The translations under genes were made by a program, and so were the position numbers. From Nitrospirota bacterium (GTDB lineage: Bacteria > Nitrospirota > Nitrospiria > SBBL01 > JAADHI01), in assembly GCA_029261165.1 (NCBI GenBank), contig JAJDBV010000023.1, forward strand, positions 1 to 64,000: a DNA stretch of 64,000 nucleotides. Direction: 5' to 3'. Each line of letters opens with the position of its first letter. Position 1 is the stretch's first letter. A model generated the notes under the pieces. The model was not told where the DNA came from. It searched no databases and worked only from the letters and a program-made list of their open reading frames with translations. This document shows positions 52,036-60,987 of this stretch, one piece after another.

Positions 52036-52570
52036 GCCTCTCGGAGAATCGGGCTTTACGCTGATCGAGATGGTTCTGATCATTGTCATTGTCGGAATCC
52101 TGGCGGTGGGCGTGGGGATCGGTTTGAACAGCCTCAATACCGTCAAGCTCAATACCGCCTCTGGTAAGGTGGTCGCCGATCTGCGCTATGTGCAGCAGTT
52201 GGCGACCACCACACAGGGGCGGCATGGCCTGACGATTGATTCGGTGCAGGTCTACTCGGTCCATCGCGATACCGGGGGGACCGATACCGACATCAAAGAT
52301 CCGACCGATCTGGCCCAGGACTTTGTGGTGGACTTTGATACCTATCAGCAGAATCAATTACAGGGCGTGCGCTTTGATTCAACGACGCCGTTCTGTACCG
52401 GACCACCCGGATGCGTAACCTGTGGCAATACAGTCGAATTTACCAGTCTGGGTGTCCCGACCGATACGGCCGGGACACCGCTTTGCAGTGTGCCACTCGT
52501 CCTGACCAAGAGTGGCGCCTCAAATCAGACGATTACGATTACTCCCAATACGGGGCAGATCGGAAATTAA
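52025..52570 (+). CDS. GspH/FimT-type pseudopilin
   Basis: About 181 residues. Prepilin site GESG^FTLIEMVLIIVIVGILA, then a beta-rich domain with VVADLRYVQQLATTTQGRHG, the FimT/GspH hallmark, and VRFDSTTPFCTGPPGCVTCG. No ATG is available: GTG 52025 (leader of nine residues, overlaps the pilA stop) or GTG 51995 (AGGG upstream) may serve. Minor pilins of this type prime pilus assembly. Confidence 0.8.
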   Translation: MVPRPLGESGFTLIEMVLIIVIVGILAVGVGIGLNSLNTVKLNTASGKVVADLRYVQQLATTTQGRHGLTIDSVQVYSVHRDTGGTDTDIKDPTDLAQDFVVDFDTYQQNQLQGVRFDSTTPFCTGPPGCVTCGNTVEFTSLGVPTDTAGTPLCSVPLVLTKSGASNQTITITPNTGQIGN

Positions 52571-52579
52571 GGAGGCGGC

Positions 52580-52996
52580 ATGGGGAACCGCGGTTTTACC
52601 CTGATTGAGATCATCATGATTGTTGTTTTGATGGGCGTGTCGATCCCCGGCCTGATTTCAGCCCTCAGTTTTATCACGAAGGCGCAGGTGAACCCGCTTG
52701 GATCGTCGACGGCGTCGTATCTGTCGCAGGAAAGGATGGAAGAGATGATCGCCAGGAAAGTGTCTTCATGCGCTGACTGCGGCTACGCCAACCTCACGGT
52801 GGGGATGGGCACCTTTGCGCCGGTCACCGGGTTTTCAAACTATGAAAAGAAAACTGATGTGGCCTATGTTGATGCCTCTTTTAACGCGGTGGGGTCTGAC
52901 CAAGGTTATAAAAAAATCACGGTGACGGTCCGGGATATCGGCGTTGGGCCAAGTGTTCCCGACGCCGTCCTCGATACTGTCCTGGCAAATTATTAA
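52580..52996 (+). CDS. PilV-like minor prepilin
   Basis: 138 residues with a four-residue leader: MGNRG^FTLIEIIMIVVLMGV. AAGGAGG precedes the ATG by five bases. The rest has YLSQERMEEMIARKV, typical of PilV/GspI-like minor pilins, and a paired CADC. It ends directly before the next minor pilin gene, stop and start adjoining. Confidence 0.82.
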   Translation: MGNRGFTLIEIIMIVVLMGVSIPGLISALSFITKAQVNPLGSSTASYLSQERMEEMIARKVSSCADCGYANLTVGMGTFAPVTGFSNYEKKTDVAYVDASFNAVGSDQGYKKITVTVRDIGVGPSVPDAVLDTVLANY

Positions 52997-53518
52997 ATGA
53001 ACGAACGAGGTGCAACACTCATAGAGCTTGTTCTATCAATTGTGATCATCGGGATCATCGCAGTGGTCATTACCGATGCCTTTGTCACTTCCAGCAAAAG
53101 TATTCTGACTGGTAACGCGGTCCGGGAGGCGGCACAGGAAGGACGGATGGCGGCGAGCCGAATGGTCCGGGAGATTCGAAATCTCCGGAGCGATCGATGT
53201 GTTTCAAGCGCCACGGTGAACACTTTGACTTTTGTCGATACAAACGCCGAGACGATCACCTTCAGTTGGTCTGGAACATCGGGGGATCCCCTCATGCGAA
53301 ACGCCGATATTTTTGTCGAGAAGGTGAGCAACCTGACCTTTACATATTATGACAACGCCGAACCTGCCGTTGGGATTCCGAGCCCGACGGTTTGTGGGAC
53401 GCCCTGCTCCGCCACCTGCGCCGCGACAAATATCTGGTCGATCAATATTGATCTGACGACACAGTCGGGGGCGGAGACGATGCAGTTTCGGTCTCAGCTC
53501 CACCCGATCAATCTTTAG
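52997..53518 (+). CDS. PilW/GspJ-like minor prepilin
   Basis: 173 residues. Site NERG^ATLIELVLSIVIIGIIAV with glutamate at +5. EGRMAASRMVREIRNLRSDRC is the usual helix of PilW/GspJ-type subunits. A cluster of cysteines (TVCGTPCSATCAA) is unusual for the family and may make a disulfide-rich loop. The stop TAG overlaps the GTG of the next gene. Confidence 0.82.
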   Translation: MNERGATLIELVLSIVIIGIIAVVITDAFVTSSKSILTGNAVREAAQEGRMAASRMVREIRNLRSDRCVSSATVNTLTFVDTNAETITFSWSGTSGDPLMRNADIFVEKVSNLTFTYYDNAEPAVGIPSPTVCGTPCSATCAATNIWSINIDLTTQSGAETMQFRSQLHPINL

Positions 53519-55404
53519 TGTTTGCAGGACCGTTGCAGATGAAACACTTAGAGATTCACCAGAACTCGGCTTCCCCCGTATCTCGTAAGATCGGGGGGCA
53601 ACAAGGGGCCTCCCTCATCGTGGTCGTTGTCATGATTTTGGTTCTGGGAATGGCGATTGCCGGGATGATTTCGATGGTCAATACAGAGAGTTTCAACGCG
53701 ATGCATCAACAAGCCGCAGCAGAGGCGGACTACGTGACAAGGGCAGGGATAGAAAAGGGCTTGTATCGGCTCAAGAACGGGACCGGCTGTAGTGCCCTCG
53801 CCGGGTCAGATACTTTGGGGACAGGGAGTATTTCAACGACTGCGATCCCCTATAATCTCTCCACCGCCATCCTGTCAGCCACGATATCAAATACCGACAC
53901 GACCATTCCTGTCGATGCGACCGCCAGCTATGCCGCCTGGGGAAGGGTCAAAATTGAATCGGAAGAGATCGCATACGCCTCCAAGACAGCAACTTCTTTT
54001 ACCGGGGTCCAAAGAGGGGTTGGTGGCACGGCGGCCGCCGGACACCTGAGCGGAAAATTGGCGACACAGAATCAATGCTTTATTTCTGCGACTGGAACGG
54101 TCAACGGCCCCATTGTGAATACGCAGCGTGTAATAGAGGCCATCCAGGTTGGAGGAGGGGGAGGAGGTGGTTCCACCAGCACAAAATATGGAAGTTTTAC
54201 GAAAGCAACTGGGGGAGCGCCAGTGAGTGATGTGGTCACGGGCGTCGGTTTTCAGCCGAAGGCGGTGATTTTCCTTTGGACGCGGCAAACCGCTGAAGGC
54301 TTTGCCGCCGACCTCAATGCCGGTGTCGGCTTTGCCTCCGGCCCTGCCAATGAACGCGCCGTGTCGGTCACCTCTCTTGACAACCAAGGTAATTCAGATA
54401 CCGGTCGACGGCGTTCGGAATCGAATATGATCCTTCTGCTTTCCGGGGGCACCGATCCGACGCTGGAGGCTCAGGCGGAGTTGACCTCGTTCGACGCAGA
54501 TGGTTTTACGATCAATTGGACAACGAATGATGCCAACGCATATCGGATCCACTATATCGCCCTCGGAGGAGATATTACAAATGCCCTGGCCAGTACGTTT
54601 ACCTTAACGGATGTCACCGGGAATCAAGCGGTGACCGGTGTCGGGTTTCAGCCCGACTCTGTCATGTTTCTCTGGAGTTTTACAACGGATGTCGATGTCA
54701 GCGAACGCGGGTCTGAGATCGGCATCGGTTTTGCGGAGAGCGCGGCGGCCCAAGGGGGGATGGTTTATGCGGCAAAAGATAATGATACGAATACAGAAAA
54801 AAGGTGGCAGCAGCGGACCGATGCCACTATATTAATATTGGATCCAGAGCGGTCTCCGCCGGACCAAGATGCCGTTGTTGATTTTGTTTCGATGGATGCG
54901 GATGGCTTTACAGTAAATAAATCAGATCCGCCGAAGAATGACACCCCTATCTTTTACCTGGCATTAAAAGGGGGGCGTCACAGCGTTGGGGCCTTTGATC
55001 AAGCAACCACAACCGGGAACCAATCGACAACGGGGGTCGGGTTTCAACCGGAACAATTGATCCTGGCCAGTTTTAATCTGGCCGCAACGACAGCTCTTTC
55101 AGGCGGTGGCGCAATTTCGCTCGGTGCGGCGGCGTCTTCGACGGCTAGAGGGGGGATCTGGTTTCAGGACCGGAGCGACGCCGACCCGTCCGAGGCGAAT
55201 ATGTATACGGCCACCTCGGACACCCTGACCCTGGCGACCGGGCCGAGTACGGTCGACGCCCGGGCCGATTTTGTGCAGTTTGACCCCGACGGCTTTACTT
55301 TGGATTGGACAACGGCAGATGCGACCGCCCGGCAGACTCTTTACTGGGCGGTAGCCCCGAGTCTCTTCACCCTGGGAGGGATCGATTGGCGAGAGGTTTA
55401 TTAA
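53518..55404 (+). CDS. PilX-like minor pilin with three tandem beta domains (probable tip adhesin)
   Basis: 628 residues from GTG 53518 (or 621 from ATG 53539). The N-terminal part is PilX-like: GQQG^ASLIVVVVMILVLGMA, with no glutamate at +5, and QQAAAEADYVTRAGIEKGLY. A glycine run (about 212-219) links to three repeats of about 125 residues, near 225-350, 359-485 and 488-615. Each has GVGFQP, a DxDGFT(I/V/L) motif and a closing YxAL or YWAV strand. The domains recall receptor-binding or lectin-like modules of phage and surface proteins. Such an insert on a tip subunit suggests adhesion, which is inference. Confidence 0.82.
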   Translation: MFAGPLQMKHLEIHQNSASPVSRKIGGQQGASLIVVVVMILVLGMAIAGMISMVNTESFNAMHQQAAAEADYVTRAGIEKGLYRLKNGTGCSALAGSDTLGTGSISTTAIPYNLSTAILSATISNTDTTIPVDATASYAAWGRVKIESEEIAYASKTATSFTGVQRGVGGTAAAGHLSGKLATQNQCFISATGTVNGPIVNTQRVIEAIQVGGGGGGGSTSTKYGSFTKATGGAPVSDVVTGVGFQPKAVIFLWTRQTAEGFAADLNAGVGFASGPANERAVSVTSLDNQGNSDTGRRRSESNMILLLSGGTDPTLEAQAELTSFDADGFTINWTTNDANAYRIHYIALGGDITNALASTFTLTDVTGNQAVTGVGFQPDSVMFLWSFTTDVDVSERGSEIGIGFAESAAAQGGMVYAAKDNDTNTEKRWQQRTDATILILDPERSPPDQDAVVDFVSMDADGFTVNKSDPPKNDTPIFYLALKGGRHSVGAFDQATTTGNQSTTGVGFQPEQLILASFNLAATTALSGGGAISLGAAASSTARGGIWFQDRSDADPSEANMYTATSDTLTLATGPSTVDARADFVQFDPDGFTLDWTTADATARQTLYWAVAPSLFTLGGIDWREVY

Positions 55405-55455
55405 TAAGTGCATGGGAGATCACCTGTGTGGGGGGCTAGGTTTTTGGGAAGAACT

Positions 55456-55486
55456 ATAGAAAAATATATTTATAACTATTTTCTAT
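55456..55486. promoter_or_regulatory. Inverted repeat upstream of the MerR-type gene
   Basis: ATAGAAAA (55456-55463) and TTTTCTAT (55479-55486) are perfect inverted arms around an AT-rich centre, 13 bases before the ATG at 55500. Possible autoregulatory operator, or a hairpin controlling translation of pilMNOPQ. Confidence 0.4.
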
Positions 55487-55499
55487 TGGGAGAAAAAGG

Positions 55500-55733
55500 A
55501 TGAAAACGTCTGAAATTCTTAGAGAAATCGACATCCCTCGACACAAACTTTACTATTTGGAACAAAAAGGGTATGTTGCCCCCAACAGGATACCGATGGG
55601 AGATCTGGAGGCCAGAGAGTATAGTCAGGAGGATGTCACCAAGATTAGATTGATCTGGAAATATCTGGCGAGCGGGTTCAAGCATAAAATTGCCTACCGT
55701 AAAGCAATGGAAGACTTAGGTTTTGAGGGATAA
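55500..55733 (+). CDS. Short MerR-type DNA-binding protein
   Basis: 77 residues, essentially one winged-helix domain: MKTSEILREIDIPRHKLYYLEQKGYV and EYSQEDVTKIRLIWKYL follow the MerR pattern. There is no effector or coiled-coil domain, so it may act as a co-regulator or in complex with another protein. GGGAGAAAAAGG precedes the ATG. It stands between the pilin genes and pilM, with only two bases before the pilM start, so it is probably co-transcribed and may regulate the pilus. Confidence 0.82.
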   Translation: MKTSEILREIDIPRHKLYYLEQKGYVAPNRIPMGDLEAREYSQEDVTKIRLIWKYLASGFKHKIAYRKAMEDLGFEG

Positions 55734-55735
55734 AA

Positions 55736-56770
55736 GTGTCTTGGCTCTCTTTTCATAAACCGTTTTGGGGGATTGATATCGGGGCGAGCTCGGTGAAGGC
55801 TGTCCGCCTCGAGCCCATCCGGAAGGGAATGCAACTGCTTGATATCGGAATGAAGAACCTTCCGATGGGTGAGGATTTCCACCCGGAGAATCTATCTGAG
55901 GCCTTGGCAGAGGCTCTGGATGCATTGATCCATGATAAAAAAAGGCCGAAGGCCGTTGTTAATTTTTCAGGAAAGACCCCGTTAATTCGTTACCTCAGCC
56001 TACCGGTCATGCCAAAAGATGAACTTGCAGAGGCGGTCAAATGGGAGGCCAAGAAGTTGGTTTCTTTCCCGATGGAGGAGATGCTTCTTGATTACTTTAT
56101 TGCCGCTGAAGATCAGAGTCAGGACATTAAGCGTTACGAACTGGTCCTGGTCGTTGTGGAAAAAAATATCGTGCAAAAGCAGTGGGCCATGATGAATAAA
56201 ATTGGACTGGACCTGCTGGCGATCGACGTCAATCCACTCTCTCTCTTGAGTGCGGTTCGCTTCAACCATCCAAATGATCTAAAGGGAAATCTCATCTACC
56301 TCGACATCGGTGCGGCCAAAACGGACATTGCGATATTAAAGGAGGGGGTTTTACGCTTTACACGGCGCCTGGAAATGGGAGGGGAGCAGATTACCCGGCG
56401 CCTGGAAACGGAATTGAATGTTTCTTATGATCAGGCGGAGCGGATGAAATGTGAAAAGGGAATGGCGGCTGAAGAGGCGATCCAGACCTTCTTAAAGGAA
56501 GAGATTGACCGATTCATTGTGGAGGTTCAACGCTCGGTCGACTACTACCGCGCGCAGTTCAGGGAAACAGTGTTTTCCAAGATTATATTGATGGGTGGCG
56601 GGGCGCTCCTCCCCGGCTTCGCAGACTATTTCTCAGGTTATTTTGATTCGGATGTCATGCTGGATGATCCTTTTATAGCAATCTCCGGGGCAGAATCGCT
56701 AAGCGACGTCAAAATGATTTCCCCTCGATTTTCTACGGGAATTGGTCTCGCGCTCAGAGGGAATTGTTAA
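55736..56770 (+). CDS. pilM: Type IV pilus assembly protein PilM
   Basis: 344 residues, actin-like ATPase fold. Nucleotide-site motifs: WGIDIGASSVKAVRL near residue 11, YLDIGAAKTDIAIL near 190 and ILMGGGALLPGF near 285. PilM lies on the cytoplasmic side and binds the N-terminus of PilN. Start is GTG 55736 with GAGGGA just upstream. Leads the pilMNOPQ run. Confidence 0.95.
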   Translation: MSWLSFHKPFWGIDIGASSVKAVRLEPIRKGMQLLDIGMKNLPMGEDFHPENLSEALAEALDALIHDKKRPKAVVNFSGKTPLIRYLSLPVMPKDELAEAVKWEAKKLVSFPMEEMLLDYFIAAEDQSQDIKRYELVLVVVEKNIVQKQWAMMNKIGLDLLAIDVNPLSLLSAVRFNHPNDLKGNLIYLDIGAAKTDIAILKEGVLRFTRRLEMGGEQITRRLETELNVSYDQAERMKCEKGMAAEEAIQTFLKEEIDRFIVEVQRSVDYYRAQFRETVFSKIILMGGGALLPGFADYFSGYFDSDVMLDDPFIAISGAESLSDVKMISPRFSTGIGLALRGNC

Positions 56771-56824
56771 AGAGTCGTTTCTAAGATCTTTTCCACATGG
56801 CGTTTCACCCAGGAAGAACAGGAT

Positions 56825-57406
56825 ATGGATAGACACATTAATCTCCTTCAGCCCGACCTCCTTGAGAATCAGTCCGGGGTAGGTGTTTTTGCCAAAAAGG
56901 GCCTGTTCCCGGCTGCGATCACAGTGATTGTTCTGGTCTTCGTTGGGTTTTACATTCAGGATCAAAAGAGAGGGGCTCAGCTTTTTACTGAAGTGGAGAG
57001 CATTCGGCGGCAACGCGATGAGCTCCTCCATCAGATCGAGAAGGTTCCAGCTGTGACGAAGTCCGTCGTTAAGGGGGTTTCTTCCCGGCTTGACCCGGTC
57101 AGGATCGACATGATTCTGGAAGAGAGAATCCCCTGGTCACATATTCTGAGAGAGTTCAGCTTGGTGATTCCGAAGGGGACCTGGATTACTGAATTAGAGA
57201 ATGCGTCTGGAGAAGGGGTTCGGATTCTGGGTTTCGCCCCATCACACAAAAAGGTGACTGAGATGATGTCGTTCATGGAAACTTCCCGGTTTTTCCAAGA
57301 TGTGACTCTTGAATTCTCGAAGCAAAACCTGAGAGAGGGCCGATTCGATTTTGCGATCCATTCCGGCGTAAGCAGGGAACATTCTCAGAGCTTGGAGGAC
57401 GGATGA
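56825..57406 (+). CDS. pilN: Type IV pilus assembly protein PilN
   Basis: 193 residues. The cytoplasmic N-terminus INLLQPDLLEN is the PilM-binding INLL motif, then one membrane helix (AAITVIVLVFVGFYI), a coiled segment and a periplasmic ferredoxin-like domain (VRILGFAPSHKKVTEMMSF). Works with PilM, PilO and PilP in the alignment complex. Overlaps pilO by four bases. Confidence 0.93.
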   Translation: MDRHINLLQPDLLENQSGVGVFAKKGLFPAAITVIVLVFVGFYIQDQKRGAQLFTEVESIRRQRDELLHQIEKVPAVTKSVVKGVSSRLDPVRIDMILEERIPWSHILREFSLVIPKGTWITELENASGEGVRILGFAPSHKKVTEMMSFMETSRFFQDVTLEFSKQNLREGRFDFAIHSGVSREHSQSLEDG

Positions 57407-57963
57407 CGCTTGCAAGCCAGCCGAAGTGGTGGTCTAAACTTTCATTGCGTGAAAAGGTTTTGTGCGGAGTGACGCTAGGGGCGGTCTGCTATTTGTTCTT
57501 TGTATCCCTTTATCTACCGAGAGTGGCGGAACGCAAAAGACTGAGCAGCCAGGAAGAAAGCCTTCGTATGGAAATAACCCGCCTCACTGCGACCTTGGGG
57601 GTCTTGCGCAAAAGAACCCCAAGGTCGGGAGCAATGACTCAGATTCAGGATGCGGATCTGATCGACTCAGGTTCCAGGCTCTCAAAGTTGCTACACAAGA
57701 TACACAAGCAGGCGAGGGGACAGGGGGTTGAAATTCTGGAGATAAAACAGAAAGTGCTTGAAAACAAGGCCTCCTATCGGATTCTCCCTTTGGAGTTAAA
57801 GGCCCGTTCCCGTTTTCGAGACCTCGGCTTGTACCTCCTCTCCTTGGAGGGATTTTCCGATCCGGTCGTGATCGACCGGATTATCATCCGATCTGATCTC
57901 GAAACCAACCCTGAGGTTGTTGCAGAGTTGACCCTTCACATTTACAGGAGAGGAGAAGCATGA
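57403..57963 (+). CDS. pilO: Type IV pilus assembly protein PilO
   Basis: 186 residues. One N-terminal membrane helix (VLCGVTLGAVCYLFFVSLYL), coiled coil, then a periplasmic domain with LPLELKARSRFRDLGLYLLS. The arrangement and position fit PilO (GspM/PilO-type). GGAGGA precedes the ATG. Overlaps both neighbours by four bases. Confidence 0.9.
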   Translation: MTLASQPKWWSKLSLREKVLCGVTLGAVCYLFFVSLYLPRVAERKRLSSQEESLRMEITRLTATLGVLRKRTPRSGAMTQIQDADLIDSGSRLSKLLHKIHKQARGQGVEILEIKQKVLENKASYRILPLELKARSRFRDLGLYLLSLEGFSDPVVIDRIIIRSDLETNPEVVAELTLHIYRRGEA

Positions 57964-58382
57964 GTAAAAAACAAGCGTTTGCGCTTATGTTGCTTTTTCT
58001 GTTTTCCATGATATCCCTTGATTCAGTCCCGGCCTTTTCTGAAGACTCAGGTCCCGATGTAAAAAAGGAATCACGGTCTCTTGTTGATATCAACCTTCAT
58101 TTTCTTCGGCAGAAAAAAACGGTCGACGAATGGGGAAGAGACCCGTTTCTCCTGCCTCCCGTGACCAAAAATGGATTGGTGGTTGATAAAGAAAAACGGT
58201 TTTGGTTGAACGCGATCATTTATAAAAATGGGAGCGGGGCGGCCATTATCAATAATCAGATTACCCGGAGGGGGGACCATATCGGTGGGATGGCGGTCCA
58301 TGATATTCAACCGGACCGCGTTATTCTGAAAAATGGGCCTGACATTTTGGAGTTAAGGGTCGATCCGATTACAATGAAATAA
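57960..58382 (+). CDS. pilP: Type IV pilus assembly protein PilP
   Basis: 140 residues, with a signal peptide (LMLLFLFSMISLDSVPAFSE) that lacks a lipobox cysteine, unlike many PilP proteins. The beta domain has WGRDPFLLP, LNAIIYKNGSGAAIINNQI and DRVILKNGPDILELRV, as in PilP/GspC. It links PilNO to the secretin PilQ. AGGAGAGGAG precedes the ATG. Confidence 0.88.
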   Translation: MSKKQAFALMLLFLFSMISLDSVPAFSEDSGPDVKKESRSLVDINLHFLRQKKTVDEWGRDPFLLPPVTKNGLVVDKEKRFWLNAIIYKNGSGAAIINNQITRRGDHIGGMAVHDIQPDRVILKNGPDILELRVDPITMK

Positions 58383-58406
58383 GTGTGTCTGGAAGGAGGG
58401 TATCGA

Positions 58407-59813
58407 ATGCAGCCAAATAAAAAAAATAAAATAAAAGACAGAATTGCACGGATCACTCTCTTTCTTTTATCCCTTTTTCTTGTTTTTATGATCAGTTTCG
58501 GTGAGGCTGGAGCAGGACCCCGGAACGCAAATGGGCTGGAGAAGGGACCATCCCTGCTCTCCATGGAATTCCGAGATGCCGATTTAAAAGATGTTCTCCG
58601 TGCCCTCGGTCAGGAAAACCAGTTGAACATCATTGTCGGTGAAGGGGTAACCGGGAAGGTCACCCTCAGTTTTCGGGAGGTTGTTTTTAAAGAGGCGTTG
58701 GAGGCCATTCTGAAGGTCAATAACCTTGTCTCTTTTCGCGAGGGGAATATTGTCCGTGTGATAAAGTCTCCTTTTGGTGAAGGTGAAACGGATCTGGAGA
58801 CACGGATTCTCCCGGTCTCATATGCGGACGCCCAGGAAACGCAGGCCATCATCAAGGAGTTGTTGACCAACAAGGGGAGTGTCTCAATCGATGTTCGTAC
58901 CAATTCGCTGATTGTCAGGGATGATCCTGGGAACATACAAAAGATTTCCATGGTCGTCGAGACCCTCGACAGCGAAACCCCACAAGTCATGATTGAAGCA
59001 CGTATCGTTGAGGTAAACTCCAATTTTACCCGGGAGTTGGGAATTCAGTGGGGAGGAAGGATCGAAGCCGGTTCGAATAAATTTTTTCAGGCGACGGGGA
59101 CGAGTTTGACGGGTGGGACCGGTCTTTCCGGAAATAATTTCCTGGTCAACCTTCCGGCCACAGTCGGTTCCGGATCAGGCGGGGCCATCGGATTACTGGT
59201 CGGAAGTATTGGGTCGGCCAGGCAGCTCGACCTCCAGCTATCTGCGATGGAGGACACGGGGCGGGGGAAGATCCTCTCTAATCCCCGGGTTTTGACCCTG
59301 AACAACAAGAAGGCCGTTATCTCAAGCGGAACGGAGATTCTGATCCCGACGGCCGCGATTTTATCAACAGGGGCACAAACGGGTGGCGGCGGGGGAACAT
59401 CGGTCACCGGAACGGAGGCAACGACAGGCGTCACGACCATTGACGCAAAACTTGAACTTACCGTCGTCCCTCACATTACGCCCGACAATCAGATTCTCCT
59501 CCATGTCAAGACAGATAAAAAAGATCCCGATTTCAGTCAGCAGGTCCAAGGCATTCCCCCCCTGCTTACCCGAACCGCTGAAACAGACCTCCTGGTGGGG
59601 AACCGTGAAACGATTGCGATCGGAGGTATCTACACACGGCGGGAATCAACAGCGGAAAAGGGAGTTCCGTGGCTGTCAAAGGTTCCGTTCGTGGGATGGC
59701 TTTTCAAGAAAGAGATCAAGAACGAAATTCAGAACGAGCTCTTGATCTTTATTACCCCAACCATCCACAAGAAACCGAAGAAGGAGGACCGGAGTGTGCG
59801 AGCCCTCCGATAA
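58407..59813 (+). CDS. pilQ: Type IV pilus secretin PilQ
   Basis: 468 residues from ATG 58407 (GGAGGG upstream; a GTG at 58383 is less likely). Signal peptide, then a STN-like N0 domain (MEFRDADLKDVLRALGQENQ), an N1 domain (VSYADAQETQAIIKELL) and the secretin core with VPWLSKVPFVGWLFKK and NELLIFITPTI. It is short for PilQ: no N-terminal AMIN domains are present. Forms the outer-membrane gate. The gene ends 17 bases before tRNA-Arg. Confidence 0.94.
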   Translation: MQPNKKNKIKDRIARITLFLLSLFLVFMISFGEAGAGPRNANGLEKGPSLLSMEFRDADLKDVLRALGQENQLNIIVGEGVTGKVTLSFREVVFKEALEAILKVNNLVSFREGNIVRVIKSPFGEGETDLETRILPVSYADAQETQAIIKELLTNKGSVSIDVRTNSLIVRDDPGNIQKISMVVETLDSETPQVMIEARIVEVNSNFTRELGIQWGGRIEAGSNKFFQATGTSLTGGTGLSGNNFLVNLPATVGSGSGGAIGLLVGSIGSARQLDLQLSAMEDTGRGKILSNPRVLTLNNKKAVISSGTEILIPTAAILSTGAQTGGGGGTSVTGTEATTGVTTIDAKLELTVVPHITPDNQILLHVKTDKKDPDFSQQVQGIPPLLTRTAETDLLVGNRETIAIGGIYTRRESTAEKGVPWLSKVPFVGWLFKKEIKNEIQNELLIFITPTIHKKPKKEDRSVRALR

Positions 59814-59830
59814 CGTAAGTATCCATTCAC

Positions 59831-59907
59831 GCGCCCATAGCTCAGCTGGATAGAGCACTTGGCTTCGAACCAAGGGGTCGGGGGTTCGAATCCCTCTGGG
59901 CGCACCA
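59831..59907 (+). tRNA. tRNA-Arg(TCG)
   Basis: 77 bases with encoded CCA. Acceptor GCGCCCA/TGGGCGC, D-stem GCTC/GAGC, anticodon stem CTTGG/CCAAG with loop CTTCGAA (anticodon TCG, reads CGA), T-stem GGGGG/CCCTC. The integrase stop codon lies only 15 bases past the 3' end, so the tRNA 3' part is very likely the attachment site of the element that follows; the tRNA itself is intact. Confidence 0.96.
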
Positions 59908-59921
59908 GTCTTTTCAATGAG

Positions 59922-60986
59922 TTATGAAGATCCACCGCCTGCCTCAGATCCAGATTGTGATAAAATTGTGATAGATTTTTCCTTCCGATCCAGGATTTCC
60001 ACCCCGTCCCTCAGGCTTTCCGGGTAGTGATGTGCATATCGTTGGGTCATTGTAGGCGATTTATGGCCCAACAATCGCTGCACTTTGTAGAGGTCCACCC
60101 CCGCCTGGACAAGCCGTGTGGCGAAGGTATGCCTGAGATCATGGAAGCGAAAATCTTCAATCACGGCCTTTGTGAGCCCCGAAAGGAAGGCACGTCGAAG
60201 GTTATGGGCATTCATCCCAGTGTAAGCCCCGCTGTGAAACACAAGATTCGTATTGAGCGATCTTACCTTCGACTTCTCCTTGAGAAGGGACAGTACTGTT
60301 TGGTTAATCGGGATGGTCCTTCTCTCCCCGTTCTTGGAGCGGAAGACGGTGACGGTTCTACGAAACAAGTCCACCCCCTTCCAGGTAAGCGCAAGGATCT
60401 CCCCCCTTCTCATTCCGGTATTGAGGGCAAAAACAAGAATCTTCTTCAACCAGGATGGACAGGCCTTCAGGAGTTGTTCCTCCTCTTCGAAAGATAACCA
60501 CCGATCCCGCTTGTTATTCTCCTTCTCCATTGAAACCCTGCTCACCGGGTTGTCTCTGCACCATTCCCATTCCCGGATTGCAAGATTAAAGGCGGCCTTC
60601 ATGGCACCTAATTCCCTGTTGATCGTCGCTGGCGTTACCCCCTTAGCATACCGTTCACTCTTGTACTGGACAATGAGCTTTGGGGTGACTTCAGCCAGAG
60701 TATACGGACCAAAAAAGGAAAGAAGGTTTTTCGAGTAATAGTGATGCGATTCCCGGCTTGCCTTTTTGACAATGTGTTCCCTCATGTACCTTTCCATCAT
60801 TTCCGCAAGCGTCCGCTCCTTTTCCTCAAGGGTGTCAAAGAAGCGTCCCTCAACGATCTTGACCGTGACCTTTGCTAGAATTGACTCAGCCAACCTTCGA
60901 TTTGCCGTGCCGGTTGGCCGTCTGACCTGTTTTCCCTGGTACGATATTGCCATCCACCAGACCTTACCTCGTTTATACAGCCCCAT
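59922..60986 (-). CDS. Tyrosine recombinase (integrase)
   Basis: 354 residues from ATG 60986 (AGGAGAAATAAG upstream). N-terminal SAM-like and DNA-binding part (MGLYKRGKVWWMAISYQGKQ), then a catalytic domain. The catalytic residues are visible as the arginine in NTGMRRGEILAL, the H-x2-R of FHDLRHTFATRLV, the histidine in LLGHKSPTMTQRY and its tyrosine nucleophile. Catalyses insertion and excision at the tRNA site. The frame is open to 61067 but that part overlaps the upstream gene. The stop is 15 bases from tRNA-Arg. Confidence 0.95.
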   Translation of the reverse strand: MGLYKRGKVWWMAISYQGKQVRRPTGTANRRLAESILAKVTVKIVEGRFFDTLEEKERTLAEMMERYMREHIVKKASRESHHYYSKNLLSFFGPYTLAEVTPKLIVQYKSERYAKGVTPATINRELGAMKAAFNLAIREWEWCRDNPVSRVSMEKENNKRDRWLSFEEEEQLLKACPSWLKKILVFALNTGMRRGEILALTWKGVDLFRRTVTVFRSKNGERRTIPINQTVLSLLKEKSKVRSLNTNLVFHSGAYTGMNAHNLRRAFLSGLTKAVIEDFRFHDLRHTFATRLVQAGVDLYKVQRLLGHKSPTMTQRYAHHYPESLRDGVEILDRKEKSITILSQSGSEAGGGSS

Positions 60987-60987
60987 C

